A DNA stretch of 64,000 nt from Symbiodinium natans (GCA_905221605.1 CAJNDS010002064.1:470001-534000), one strand, 5' to 3'. Shown: positions 1 through 9,898, counted from the stretch's first letter. The notes: a model not told the origin generated them from the sequence alone. Numbers and translations are program-made.

Positions 1-59
1 CCCTGAATAGACCTCCACCTGATCAAACCTGAAATAAAGCCCCAAAATGCACAAACCCG

Positions 60-380
60 GAAGGAGCCCCTAAACCAAAACCTTAAAACCCTAAAACCCT
101 AAAACCCTGACTAAAACCCGAAAACCCGAAAACCCTAAACCCTAAACCCAAGATAAACCCTTGGAGCGCGTCTTTGGGGAGCATGGGCCGCAGCACAGGT
201 CTGGGTCGCCGAGTCGCCGTTCACTCCCGAGGTCTGCTTAGGGTTTGGTGTTTAGGGTTTAGGGTTTAGGGCTTAGGGTTTGAGAGCTCCAAAAGGGTTT
301 AGGGCTTAGGGTTCAGGGTTCAAAAAGGGTTTAGGGTTTAGGGTGAGGGTGACTTCAGTGTGTAGGGTTTAGGGTTTGTA
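60..380. repeat. Degenerate telomere-like repeats that switch orientation
   Basis: CCCTAAA-type heptamers fill about 60-165. After about 75 bases of other sequence the complementary TTTAGGG type fills 240-380. The copies are degenerate (CCCTAAAA, TTTAGGGC and so on). This is interstitial repeat, not a chromosome end, because ordinary sequence continues on both sides. Confidence 0.85.
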
Positions 381-2250
381 TCAGGGATGTTTAGAGGTTG
401 CAGGGGGTTGATAGATGTTTATAGGCCTTGAGGATCCCTTAAGGGGATGCTAAAAGCTCGTTGAAGGATGTGCAGCCCTACAAATGTTTAAAATTTCAGG
501 GTTGGTGTTGAGCAAAACGGCTACTTGTAGGGATGGTTTGGCCGGATAGGGCTTACAGGTGCTCGGGGCTTCGAGATGTCTGAGGCATGCTAGCGCCCTG
601 CCGCGCGCCCCCTCAGTCCATGCATCAACAAAGTGCTTTGGGGCTTAGGGTCGGTCGTCCCAGCTGATGGTATGATTTTGGGCTCAAAAAAAAGGATTTA
701 GGGTTTAGGGTGACAGTTACTTGTCCGGCCGAAGAATCAAGCCCGGATGAAAAGGGTTTGCATCAAAAGTTTTGGCCCCCAAGAAGCATTCCCTGAACCT
801 TAACAAAGCCTCCGTGGGCCCTGGGGACATTCTACCCCTCATATAAGGACCCCCAATAAGGCACCCCCGAATATCGGAAAACCCTCATATTCAGGAATAT
901 TTTTCAGAGGGTTTTAAGGACCAAGCCCTAAGCCTAAACCCTAAAGCCTAAACCCTAAACCCTAAACCGGCCATCCTAGAAGCAAAACGGTCGCAGCCTC
1001 AAGGAGACGCGCCGGACGCAGACTTCAAAACTTTCTTCGCGGGGACCAAGCTGGCTCTCTGGTGGCTGCCAGAGGCCGTGACCCTGCGGTTAGGGTAGGG
1101 TTTAGGGTTTAGGGTTTGGGGTTTAGGGTTTAGGGTTTAGGATTTGTTGTCACCATTCAGGGTGTTTTGTTAACGCTGTAGGGAACATTATTGCCAGTGC
1201 TACTGGTGCTATTCTCATGAATACTCAACATACTTCTTGAGAACCGTGATTGTGCATAATATAGGGTTTAGGGTTTTGGGTTTTGGGTTTAGGGTTTGTT
1301 GTTACCATTCAGGGTGTTTTGTTAACGCGGTTAGAGAACATTATTGCCAGTGCTACTGGTGCTAGTCTCATGAATACTCAACATACTTCTTGAGAACCGT
1401 GATTGCGCATGATGTTGTTGTGAATGTTGGGTGCTGTTGTTTTCGCTACTTCGATTTCTATTGGTGTAACCTTATTCTTGTTCCTCATATGCAAGCACTT
1501 GCAGGTGAACAACATGTGTCGAATACGTGGTCTCGGTTCCAAAGCGCGCGGCGACAAGAGGGGGGCTGCTGCTGGCCGCTGGCTTAAGTTGAGGGGCCTT
1601 AATAATTAGATTGGAGTTTCGGGGGGGGGGTTCTAATAACGGGACCTTCAGGGAATACCACTCGCAATTTCTTATTCCGACCCCTATGTGAGGGTTCTTT
1701 TCTCAACGGCGTGAGTAAACAGATGTCTGGTGCGGTTCGATATTCTTTAAAACTAAATGAGCCCCAACTTGGGGTCATATGCCCTGTACCACTCTAGTCC
1801 TTAGAAAGGTATATGAACCCTAAACCCTCAACCCTAAACCCTACACCCTAAACCCTAAACCCTTTTGTTCCTGTGTTCCCCGCCCCGAGGGTCTGTCTGA
1901 AAGCCACACCGAAGGTCGAGCCGGCGGTCTCAACATCGCTTTTGACCCCCAAAAGGCCAAGACTGCGGGTGCAGGTGGTCGGAAGCTGAGCTTCTACATT
2001 GACATGGATTTAGGGTTTAGGGTTTACTAGGGTTTACTAAGGTTTAGGGTTTAGGGTTTAGGGGGGTTTAGAATTTGCATGCAATGCAGCCGGCGAGATT
2101 GTCCGGAGCCCAGTCTTCAAAGGGGTTTAGGATTTTAGGGTTTTAGAGTTTTGGGGTTTTAGGGTTTTAGAATGCAAGAGCAGTAGCAAATGTCGGGCCA
2201 GATGCATCCTGTGAGGCAGCGAAGTCCGTAGCAGCCTCAGACTGGCCACA
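381..2250. other. Gene-poor stretch with scattered heptamers and a 114-bp direct duplication
   Basis: No convincing exon is seen. Short heptamer blocks lie at 690-712, 910-966, 1089-1143 (TTTAGGG) and 1815-1863 (CCCTAAA). A segment of about 114 bp starting at 1144 recurs at 1296, a period near 152 bp, with heptamers between the copies. The stretch 1750-1815 resembles part of the intron at 22601-22766, so a decayed relative of that element may be present. Confidence 0.6.
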
Positions 2251-2373
2251 GGGTTTAGGGTTTAGGGTTTAGGGCTTAGGGTTCGCCCTAGCCGTAAGAA
2301 GGGTTTAGGGTTTAGGGTTTAGGGTTTAGGGTTTAGGGTTTAGGGTTTAGGGTTTAGGGTTTAGGGTTTAGGG
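2251..2373. repeat. TTTAGGG array
   Basis: About 13 TTTAGGG units with one short interruption near 2282-2300. The last 73 bases are almost perfect tandem heptamers. Confidence 0.95.
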
Positions 2374-2433
2374 CAAGTCGTTTTGCGGCCTGCCCTCCGC
2401 TCTTCAGCCCATGCCTGGTCGGAGCTCAACATA

Positions 2434-2530
2434 GGGGTTTTCGAAATTAGGGGTACCCTCTTGGGGTCCTGAGAAGAAGGTCCTATCAGAAGGGGTCTAG
2501 ATTAGGGGCCCCTTATTTTCGTAAACCCCC
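2434..2530. mobile_element. Introner-like element, family F, copy 1
   Basis: About 97 bp. It starts GGGGTTTTCGAAATTAGGGG and ends TTTTCGTAAACCCCC, so the ends are inverted repeats of each other. The interior carries GGGTACCC and GGGGCCCC blocks shared with the copies at 8418, 12747, 20528 and 21695. No target duplication is seen here. Confidence 0.6.
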
Positions 2531-3890
2531 ATATCCCACTCAGTCCCACTCACTGCAAATTGCTTAAGAACCCAGAAAAACAAGGAAGGTTCTTCGTTAT
2601 TAAGGTTAACATAGGGATCATTTTTGTTTTGTTCTTTTGGGGTTCTTAAGCAAACAGCAGTTGATACTGAAAATCTGAAGCCCTGAATTGAAATCCTGGA
2701 CGACTTAGACTGAGGCCTGGCCCCAGCAAACAAGGGCCAAAAGGCCGGCTATGGGAGGGTTTGGGGTTTTGGGTTTAGCTCCCCCCCTCCTCTCAACCCT
2801 AAACCCTAAACCAGCCAACAAGCGCTCTAAGCCCGAGCCAGGCCCCAATCCCTGAACGCCCGAAGCCGTTGGACTTCTGAAAATGTCCTCGAATCCCCGA
2901 AGCCACGTTTAGATTCTTTCTGAAGGTGGACAGCGTCAACTTTGTCACCAAGGCGGCAAATCGCAAAGCTCAGTACATGCATGTTCGCATGCTTTTGCAG
3001 ATCATGTCACCTTTGGACATGCTATGACTCTGTTGAATTAGGAGTACATACTTGGGAAGCCCCTTGCAGACAGAATAGCAGCTCTGCTTCAGGCACAAGA
3101 TGGGCGGGCTAGGATGACTAACCTGAAGCATTCTACGAAAGGCCAGTCCGACATGCGAAGGCGCGCCGACACCTCAGTAGTCTGAGATGCAGGTGGCTTG
3201 CTCGTAGCCGAGTCATGACATGAAGCAGGGTTTGTATTTCTGTTATTAGCGACTGTATATAAGGTTCCTTTTTACATTGGTGAGTGTATATATTTGGTGT
3301 CCTTTTGGGGAGACAAGAAATATAAACCCTGCTTCACATCGCTTCACAACAGTCTTTTGCGCGCCTTTCTCTGCCCTGGCAACCGAGGCTTCGCTTTGAA
3401 ACGGCGAGCCAGCGAGGGCGAGCCTGGCGAGTGTTCTTCATGTTGGTCGTTCATCGGCAAGCGAGCTCAATGAAGTTTACGTAAAGTTTACGCTGTTTCG
3501 GCTCTGCTGAATGACAGGCACTATTTGGCATACTTTCCTCCAACGTTTTTGAGAGCTGTTGCCCTGGCTGTCTTTTTCCTGTATCTCGTCCTAGAGTCTG
3601 CGTTTGTTCGGCGGGGTGGCTGGGATCAAGTGCTACCTCACGTCATCCGAGGTGGTTCCTTTCCTCGAAGAAGCAGAGGCTTTGACTTAGCAACCAACTG
3701 CCACCTTTTCTACTACTTAGGGCAGGGGACAGAGACAGAGACCACGCGAGGGGAATCACCCCAGGCAGCCAGATGCAACTCACTCTGTCTGACTATCTCT
3801 GTTTCTCTCTTTCTCTCTTTTGCCGGTGTGTCAACCGGTGAGGAGGAACCACCCTTCAAAGGAAAGTTAAGAAGACTTGCGCTGGCTCCA
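2531..3890. other. Unique sequence, no gene recognised
   Basis: A reading frame at 3525-3926 has a hydrophobic start, but it lacks splice or homology support and begins at a non-ATG codon. Short heptamer traces lie near 2790-2810. Nothing else can be named. Confidence 0.4.
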
Positions 3891-3891
3891 G

Positions 3892-4014
3892 GATCGAGTT
3901 CTCGACTTCATCTTTGTCGACTTTGAAAGCATGCCCGCGAACTCAGCTCGAGCGCATGCAATGTCGGAGCGGCTTGTGGGTGGTGCCAAGGTTCAAGTTC
4001 ATCAACCTGGATGA
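3892..4014 (+). CDS. Possible exon with the second half of an RRM RNA-binding domain
   Basis: After a GGCTCCAG acceptor, one frame reads 40 codons to a TGA. It contains FIFVDFES, which fits the RNP1 pattern of RNA-recognition motifs (F-x-F-V-x-F). About ten residues on comes SARAHAM and then LVGGAKVQV, which fit the second helix and last strand of an RRM. RRMs bind single-stranded RNA. Only this half-domain is visible; the RNP2 strand would lie upstream, and I could not place it. Another frame over 3985-4090 also looks protein-like, so the exon border is uncertain. It may be the 5' part of the gene that follows, or a fragment. Confidence 0.3.
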   Translation, partial: DRVLDFIFVDFESMPANSARAHAMSERLVGGAKVQVHQPG

Positions 4015-4083
4015 AGTCTTGGAGCCTGTCTTCAGTCTGCCCCTGAGCGCTGCACAGGTAGACATGTGGAGCATGTGGGACAT

Positions 4084-4241
4084 CCTAAACCCTAAACCCT
4101 AAACCCCAAACCCCAAACCCTAAACCCTAAACCCTAAACCCTAAACCCTAAACCCTAAACCCTAAACCCTAAACCCTAAACCCTAAACCCTAAACCCTAA
4201 ACCCTAAACCCTAAACCCTAAACCCTAAACCCTAAACCCTA
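4084..4241. repeat. CCCTAAA array, about 22 units, in a probable intron
   Basis: Near-perfect heptamers. A GTAGAC donor candidate lies just upstream at 4058, and a TATCCACAG acceptor follows at 4248. Exon-like sequence lies on both sides (LDEVLEPVF before, IAEALSYAAAVRKA after), which suggests that the array sits inside an intron. Confidence 0.85.
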
Positions 4242-4314
4242 TCCACAGACATTGCAGAAGCATTGTCATATGCCGCAGCCGTTAGGAAGGCATAAGGCAG
4301 AAGGCTGAGCTCAG

Positions 4315-5945
4315 GCATGGAGGAGCCTGGTGCATGGCCCGCTTCTCATGCTTCTTGAGATCGTGAAAGAGTTGCACTGCTACCCTAAACCCTAAGCCCT
4401 AAACCCTAAACACTAAACCCTAAACCCTAAACCCTAAGCCCTAAGCCCTAAACCCTAGTGTTGGGGCTGCTTTGAACCGACCCTGCTGCTGAGGATTGAG
4501 CTCGCGAAGCTGCAGGAAGACGAAGCTGTGAAGAGTCATTTCAAGGAGGCCTTTGTGCACCCCTAGCTGTAGAGTAGGGGCAACCTTTAACCTTGTTGGG
4601 GTAGTCGAATCCCCTTAGAATCCCAAAGGTTAACCTTTAATTCCCCCAGGTTACTGGACAACTAAGCACCAGTTAGTGCGGCGAGGTTGAGAGAAGCTGG
4701 TAGAAGTGGCAGGATACTGGTAGCGCTGCAGCATGATCAACCCTAAACCCAAACCTCAAACCCTAAACCCTAAACCTTATAAACCCTGAACCTGATAAAC
4801 CCTAAACCCTAAACCCTTCGATGGCAGGTGATGGGGAAGCCTGTCTGGGATGCGGAGGACTTCCAGGCCTTGAGTGGCGTTACGAAGATCCTGGGTAGGA
4901 TAAAGGGGGGCCTTAAACAGGAACCCTTCTTAACCCACTTCTGTCTCTTAAAGGCCTTATTCAGAGGGTCTAGATATCCCCAAGGGTACCCCGAATCCTA
5001 TCCTTTAGAAGAACCCTGGCGAGGCCTACTTCGAGGGCCACTGGTCCACCTTCGAGTACAAGCCGAAGGACACACCAAAGTCGCGGCTTCGAGTTCTGAA
5101 TGATGGAATGACGAAGCAGCCTTTGCAGGAGAAGCTGGTGCGCCTCAGGCCCCAAACCTCTGCGAAGCAGTCGATAGTTGCAGTCAAAGCCCATAGGACT
5201 ACAGAAAGTAGAGTGACCACGGAAGCTTCAGTTCTCTTCATCATTGGGAAGCCTCTTTGCTGGTTGAGCTGGCAGACTTGAAGGCCAGGTAGGCCCTTGG
5301 CATACCTGATCTTTTTCTGTTATTGTGTTCACGAGGATCATATTTAGGATCTTTTCCAGAGGGTGTTAAGGGCCATCCCAGAAGAAGACGCGCGAAGATC
5401 TCAATGTCCAGGAATTTCTCATGGCTCAGCAAAGCCCGATCATGAAAGGCATCTACTTCGGGAACACAGGTTCAATCGTGTAAACCCTAAACCCTAAACC
5501 CTAAACCCTAAACCCTAAACCCTAAACCCTAAACCCTAAACCCTAAACCCTAAACCCTAAACCCTAAACCCTAAACCCTAAACCCTAAACCCTAAACCCT
5601 AAACCCTAAACCCTAAGCCCTGCTTTGTTTCAACATGCAGCCTACGGAGCCATGATCTGCGATCTCCTTTGTCCCGGGGTGCAGCTGCGGTGTTACGCGG
5701 CCGCGCGACCGCAGAAAGCTTACTGTTGGTTAGCAGGGAATGTATCCTTAAAGCGTATTTATTTATCCATATATGTATATACATATATATATATATGCAT
5801 ATATATATATATATATATCCCTCATTCCCTGCGAACCGACAGTAAGTATGTGTTGAATGCGCCAGCTGACGACTCTTTCCCACCTCAGGTGCTGCAGCTG
5901 GCCGTGGCTTTGAGCAGCCAGGTGCCACCGCACGCTGGTCAGGGT
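4315..5945 (+). CDS. Introner-split multi-exon gene, product not recognised
   Basis: I do not recognise the protein. Exons inferred by hand: 4315-4362 (SLVHGPLLMLLEI), 4459-about 4560 (LLLRIELAKLQEDEA), 4821-4883 (ending GLEWRY), 5009-about 5200 (NPGEAYFEGHWSTFEYKPKD), about 5248-5283 (LLVELADLK), 5382-5478 (VQEFLMAQQSPIMKGIYFG), 5641-5717 (YGAMICDLLCPGVQLRC) and 5847-about 5945 (VLNAPADDSFPPQVLQLAV). The introns are a heptamer array ending CCCTAG (4363-4458), element E1 plus an array, a GA-AG element (4884-5008), element B1 (5284-5381), an array intron (5479-5640) and element H (5718-5846). Splicing restores one frame at most joints. Between about 5175 and 5248 the frame changes, so one more tiny intron or a frameshift is present. 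The ATG at 4821 could be a start. The 3' end is not found. Confidence 0.45.
4363..4458 (+). repeat. Intron made largely of CCCTAAA heptamers, acceptor from a variant heptamer
   Basis: Exon sequence ends at 4362 before GTGAAAG. The heptamer block starts at 4382, and its last unit reads CCCTAG, whose AG is followed by an in-frame exon at 4459. GT-AG removal keeps phase 0. Confidence 0.45.
4562..4665 (+). mobile_element. Introner-like element, family E, copy 1
   Basis: GTAGAGTAGG near the left end and GTTACTGGACAACT near the right end match the copy at 22883-22993 through most of their lengths. It is flanked by the direct repeat GCACC (4557-4561 and 4666-4670), a plausible target duplication. 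It follows an exon ending KSHFKEAFV. Confidence 0.6.
4738..4818. repeat. Degenerate CCCTAAA array
   Basis: Heptamers with variants such as CCTTATAAA and CCTGATAAA. It lies directly before the exon that begins with the ATG at 4821. Confidence 0.85.
4884..5008 (+). mobile_element. Introner-like GA-AG intron, family M
   Basis: Removing 4884-5008 joins WRY to KNPGEAYF in phase 0. The donor is GA and the acceptor TTTAG. The intron starts GAAGATCCTGG, and the next exon starts AAGAACCCTGG, an imperfect direct repeat of the kind left by insertion. GTAGGATAAAGG near the left and CCTATCCTTTAG at the right are weak inverted repeats. Confidence 0.5.
5284..5381 (+). mobile_element. Introner-like element, family B, copy 1, used as a GC-AG intron
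   Basis: Removing 5284-5381 (GCCAGG...CCCAG) joins LADLK to KKTREDLNVQEF in phase 0. The interior motif GAGGATCATATT and the tail AAGGnCCATCC recur at 35625-35725. Confidence 0.55.
5481..5620. repeat. CCCTAAA array, about 20 units, inside an inferred intron
   Basis: Near-perfect heptamers between the exon ending FGNTGSI (about 5478) and the exon starting YGAMICDLL (5641). The array is followed by a pyrimidine-rich acceptor, TTTCAACATGCAG. The joined frame stays open, although GT and AG cannot both be met exactly (one-base offset). Confidence 0.9.
5718..5846 (+). mobile_element. TIR element H, used as a GC-AG intron
   Basis: Its 24-bp ends, CTTACTGTTGGTTAGCAGGG... and ...CCGACAGTAAG, are inverted repeats with two mismatches, around a TA-rich core. 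Taking GC at 5718 and AG at 5846 removes 129 bp and joins ARPQK to YVLNAPADD in phase 0. The intron length is a multiple of three with no stop, so the unspliced frame is also open. Confidence 0.65.
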
Positions 5946-6075
5946 GCAGGGTTCAGGGTTCAGGGTTCAGTGTTCAGTGTTTAGGGTTTAGGGTTTAGGG
6001 TTTAGGGTTTAGGGTTCAGGGTTTAGGGTTTAGGGTTCAGGGTTCAAGGTTTCGGGTTTTGGGTTTAGGGTTCTG
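5946..6075. repeat. TTTAGGG/TTCAGGG array in reverse orientation
   Basis: About 17 heptamers, mixing GGGTTTA and GGGTTCA. The orientation is opposite to the arrays at 4.1-5.6 kb in the same apparent gene. Confidence 0.9.
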
Positions 6076-6369
6076 GCAGTCAAACGCCCTCAGTCCAGCT
6101 GCAAAAAAGCAAGTCCAGCTTCAAAAAGGGTGGAGGGTTTAGGGTAACTTGGCTCCAGGGAGCTTCTCGAGTGAACGAGGAAAGAAGAGAGCCCTGAGAC
6201 AGGAGTTCCGAGACCCTCTGGCGCAATGCCTTCGGCAGGGACTGGTGGGTTGGCACCTTAGATCGGTAGTTTGGGACAAGGTTTAGGTTTAGGGATTAGG
6301 GGTAAGGGCCACTGTTCATGATGTCGAGGTTCGATGCCTCCACCCGACATCCTCATCATGCAGGTGCAT

Positions 6370-6468
6370 GGGGGCTTCCGAAACTAGAGGTGCCCTTTTT
6401 GGGGTACCGTTCAGGGGATTCTATTCTATTTGGGGTATGAAAGGGATACCCCTATTTTGGGAAATACC
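6370..6468. mobile_element. Introner-like element, family F, copy 2 (diverged)
   Basis: It starts GGGGGCTTCCGAAACTAGAG and ends TTTTGGGAAATACCC. CATG flanks both ends. The GGGGTACC and GGGATACCCC blocks match other F copies. Confidence 0.45.
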
Positions 6469-6616
6469 CATGTATGCTGTGCATCGAGCAGCTGCGCAAA
6501 GCTTCACGAGAATCTTCGGATGCGGCAGGATGTGACGCAGCGCGCAGCGTTCTTCCAGCGATCGGCAGCCTTTTGGACCTGTTCTTTTGCGCAGCAGCCC
6601 TGGCCAAGAGCGAAGT
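6469..6616 (+). other. Exon-like island between two family F elements
   Basis: GC-rich sequence open in two frames (one with LRKASRESSDAAGCDAARS, the other with LHENLRMRQDVTQRAAFF). Its position between elements 2 and 3 of family F suggests an exon, but I cannot choose the frame or name a product. Confidence 0.3.
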
Positions 6617-6716
6617 GGGGGTTTGCAATCATAAGGGACCCCTGATACTGATATAGACCCCCAAAATTCATAAGGACCCCAATAAAGATATATACCCACT
6701 AAGATCGCAAACCCCC
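6617..6716. mobile_element. Introner-like element, family F, copy 3
   Basis: Inverted ends GGGGGTTTGCAATC and GATCGCAAACCCCC agree at 13 of 14 positions. The core is AT-rich with repeated GACCCC blocks. Confidence 0.6.
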
Positions 6717-6839
6717 TCGTGGTTCGAGTGTGGGGATCCTTGGTGAGTAGCACAAGGGAGCCTGAGGTTCGTGACGGCAATTCTTGGCCACCTGATCTCA
6801 GCGTTCAGGACTCTTCCGGACATCCAGTCGTCGGCCATG

Positions 6840-7360
6840 TTTTCTGAAGGGAGTTGGCAAGAGATGTGCTTCCGGAGTTGGGGGCTTCAGAGGTTGAAGA
6901 GTTTGCGGGGATCGAGATTCTGAAAGATTTTGAACTTTGGAAAGGTTCGAGTTCGAAGTTTGAGGATACTTGCAAGCAGGTTTCAAAACTCCGAATTCAA
7001 AAACTTGAAACTCTTCAAGGTTCATGCTCGTCTCGAACTCACTCTCCAAACTTTCGCACCTCCGAGTCTAACTTCGCAGAGTCGGTGTCTAACGGAATTG
7101 CAGGTTTGAGAGTCTGAGGGTCTGAGGCCTTTCAAACCCTCGAAAGCTTGAACGCGAACGCGGCCGAGTTTGAGGGCTTGAGAGGTTGAAAGCTTGAACC
7201 TCCAAACCCTGAAACCCCAAAGCTTGAATGTTTCGAGCTCTGGAAATGCGGCGTGGCCGGCGTCACGCGCGTGAGAGTTCGCAAGCTTGGAGTTCGAAGC
7301 ATGCTCGAGCTCGCGAGGATCCTTGTTTGACGGATTCAAAGTTTGAGAGGTTGTTATTCT
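6840..7360. repeat. Cryptically simple stretch rich in TTCGAA, CTTGAA and TTTGAG motifs
   Basis: Short self-complementary words (TTCGAA, AAGCTT, GAGCTC) and their near relatives recur every 10-20 bases on both strands. Frames in both directions are open because of this, with unnatural compositions, so I do not call a gene. Confidence 0.5.
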
Positions 7361-7380
7361 GATGCCGATGCGCGTTAACT

Positions 7381-7464
7381 GAACCCTAAACCCTAAACCC
7401 TACACCCTACACCCCAAAACCCCAAACCCTAAACCCTAAACCCTAAACCCTAAACCCTAAACCG
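7381..7464. repeat. CCCTAAA array with variants
   Basis: About 12 heptamers, including CCCTACA and CCCCAAA variants. Confidence 0.9.
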
Positions 7465-7779
7465 CAGCCCCGAGTTGGAGAGTTTCCTGGGTTTGGAACT
7501 GTTTGGAGTTTGACAGTTCCAGAGGTTGACTTCCTCTTTATTCAGACCGCGCGCAGGTTACCGGGATCCTTTCCTGTGCCTCGGTTTAGGGTTTAGGGTC
7601 TAAGAAAGTTCCCTCTTTTTCGTTCTTCAAACCTGCAAGTTTCTCAAACTCCAAGCTGTCAAGTGTCATTTTGGAATGTAAGCTTTCAAAGGTTCGAAGC
7701 TGAGAAGACGTTGTCGTGACATGTTGCGCCAAATTGTCCGGTTCGCCATACACTGTCCTTTCTCTCCCTGGTCCTTAGT

Positions 7780-7861
7780 GGGAATGAGAGAATGAGGTAC
7801 CCTATATATGTATATATAAGCTTTAAGGGATTTTATAGGGCACCTCATTCCCTCATTCCCT
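7780..7861. mobile_element. Introner-like element, family C, copy 1
   Basis: Arms of about 28 bp, TGGGAATGAGAGAATGAGGT... and ...CCTCATTCCCTCATTCCC, form an inverted repeat with about three mismatches. The arms match the intron at 22101-22192. It abuts a heptamer block. Confidence 0.65.
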
Positions 7862-8065
7862 AAACCCTAAACCCTAAAATACTCAGAACCAGCCAGTTCT
7901 GTGAAGGAGATCTGAGTATGAACCTCCAGTGGCAGTTGCTCTAGGCCCGAAGCTCGGGGCACACTCCCCCCACCCCCACCCCTCCTGCTCAAAGCTATCT
8001 CTGGAAGTACCCCTAAACCCTAAACCCTAAACCCTGAACCGAGAACCCTAAACCCTGCCATGTAG

Positions 8066-8140
8066 CTTGAGATGCCTCCGAGGTTGGTGCGTGCTTTGTG
8101 GGACTGGAGCTGCAATGATGCCATGCAGCACCTTGGCCTG
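8066..8140 (+). CDS. Probable exon flanked by telomere-like arrays of opposite orientation
   Basis: After a CATGTAG acceptor, one frame reads LEMPPRLVRALWDWS then CNDAMQHLGL, running into the TTTAGGG array. On the left are CCCTAAA heptamers (8014-8056), on the right TTTAGGG (8141-8237). The composition is coding-like, but the product is not recognised. Tryptophan-rich and short, so confidence is low. Confidence 0.3.
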
Positions 8141-8237
8141 TTTAGGGTTTAGGGTTTAGGGTTTAGGGTTTAGGGTTTAGGGTTTAGGGTTTAGGGTTTA
8201 GGGTTTAGGGTTTAGGGTTTAGGGTTTAGGGTTTAGG
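8141..8237. repeat. TTTAGGG array, about 14 units
   Basis: Perfect tandem heptamers, followed at once by TIR element I1. Confidence 0.95.
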
Positions 8238-8241
8238 CTTC

Positions 8242-8379
8242 TACTTGGAGGTTCGTGGTACTTCAGAACCAAGTATAACTGTACTTATGCCTCACTTCTA
8301 AGCCCCTCAAGTGCCCTAATATGGTGATAAGCACAGTTAAAAGTACACTTGGTTCATAAGTACCATGCACCTCCAAGTA
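8242..8379. mobile_element. TIR element, family I, copy 1
   Basis: Ends TACTTGGAGGTTCGTGGTAC and GTACCATGCACCTCCAAGTA are inverted repeats (20 of 22 over the longer arm). AGAACCAAGTATAACTGTAC and its near complement extend the hairpin inward. The right end matches the intron at 13720-13832. Confidence 0.7.
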
Positions 8380-8417
8380 AGATTCGATCACTTCCATCAC
8401 GTCAAGGGCGTGAGTTT

Positions 8418-8546
8418 GGGGGGTTTTACGAAAAGAGGGGGCCCCAATAGAAAGATCCCCAAAATAGTAGGATCCCCTTAGAATAAAGGCCCAAAATGGT
8501 ACCCCCGAACCCCCCCCCCCCCCCCCCCCAAATTTCGGAGACCCCC
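8418..8546. mobile_element. Introner-like element, family F, copy 6, with a poly-C tract
   Basis: It starts GGGGGGTTTTACGAAAAG and ends TTTCGGAGACCCCC. Internal ATAGTAGGATCCC is shared with the intron at 21695. About 20 consecutive C lie at 8510-8529. Confidence 0.6.
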
Positions 8547-8884
8547 ATTTGCTCTGGCCAAAGGTCTTTTCTGGCTCGGCCTGGCCATTGGAGTGCCCGG
8601 AGCTTGGAGTGGCCCGAAGCAGCGCAAGCTCAGCCCAAGGAAGCCCAACAACTTGGCAGCCCAGGGGTACCCTTTACCCTTTTTTTTTTTTGCTCTGGTT
8701 TCCCTTTTCAAAATAGCCAACCCCAAAAAAGGGTGCCCTTATTATAATATGGTTGCTGGGCTACCAAGAAAAAGAACAGCACGAGGTGGATGCTGGTCAT
8801 GCATCAGCTGGGCTCTTTCGATGAGTCTTCGCACGAAGGCTTCACGTGCTCGTGCGATGTGGCGGGATGCGCTAGACTTCCGAA

Positions 8885-8917
<33 letters not shown>

Positions 8918-9700
8918 AACATATATAATATTATATAAAATAAATAAATACATATATATATATATAATATAATGCCAGATCCAAAGTTCGCTCCGGAGCA
9001 AGATCTTCGTCTGTTGAGCAGCGATCAGGCGGGGAGGTAAGCACATCATGCTTTGACATAGCTTGACACCCTTGCAAGATCGCAAGAAACTGCTCAAGTT
9101 GGCCCTGCCCTGCGCAGCACTTCCAGAACGCAGCCCTGCAAATCCACGACACGGACCCTGCCAAAATTGCTGCTCGGCTGAAATTCCATGCGCCTATCCA
9201 GCTCCGGCACGTGCAAGGCATGTTCTGCATGGCATTGGTTGCTGGCCTGCTTGCCTCTTGCTTTGCTCTACAGCATAGTGATAGGCTAGAGCAAGTGGTA
9301 CACATGTGCTCCGCCTCATGACAATTGTGGCCAAGGTCATCTCAATGAAGACTCTGCTTTGCTTGATAGCCTCCGCCTCAGATGTAGCCAAACCGCATGC
9401 GAGATGCTTGTGGCCGAGAGATGCATGCAAAATATGGCTGAGACATTAACAGCCGCATACGCCTTCTTGGTACCTGGCAGCTTGGAAGCATAAGAATTGG
9501 CACAGACAGATGCGCCCAAGTCCTTACGGAGCGCATACCTCACACTTTGGGGCTAAGCCTCCGCTGGGTTTCAGGCATTGTGACCAAAATGTTCTCAGCG
9601 AAAGCGGTTGTTGGGGCCAGCGCCACTGGGCCTGGATGGTTGTTCAGCTGTCGGTCCTGCCAACCTGCACCTATGCCTAAGTCTTCATAGTGCGCCGCAA
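8547..9700. other. No gene recognised; TA-rich microsatellite
   Basis: A (TA)n-rich tract spans 8885-8970. The flanking GC-rich sequence has open frames on both strands, none with splice or motif support. Confidence 0.4.
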
Positions 9701-9811
9701 CCCAACGGGCCCGAGGTAGTTCTTGACATCGAGAAGTCCACGTTGGGATTGATTCTCCTGCTGCACCAAAATGGGATGTGGCTGGCAGCTCTTATAATCC
9801 TTGGATACTCT

Positions 9812-9898
9812 GCGCAAGCCTCAGGTCAACTCTGGGAATGCGGGAACACTGTCATGTCTGCAACGCTGTGCACAGCTGTACAGAGCAGCTTCTCTCAG
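9812..9898 (+). other. GC-AG intron of the PqiA-like gene
   Basis: Starts GCGCAAGCC and ends TTCTCTCAG. It is 87 bp, phase 0. Its removal gives an ungapped match to the family motif, which supports both borders. Confidence 0.5.

Noticed and set aside
1-380. True telomere at the window start
   Set aside because: Heptamers are degenerate, change orientation and give way to ordinary DNA; the window simply begins in interstitial repeat.
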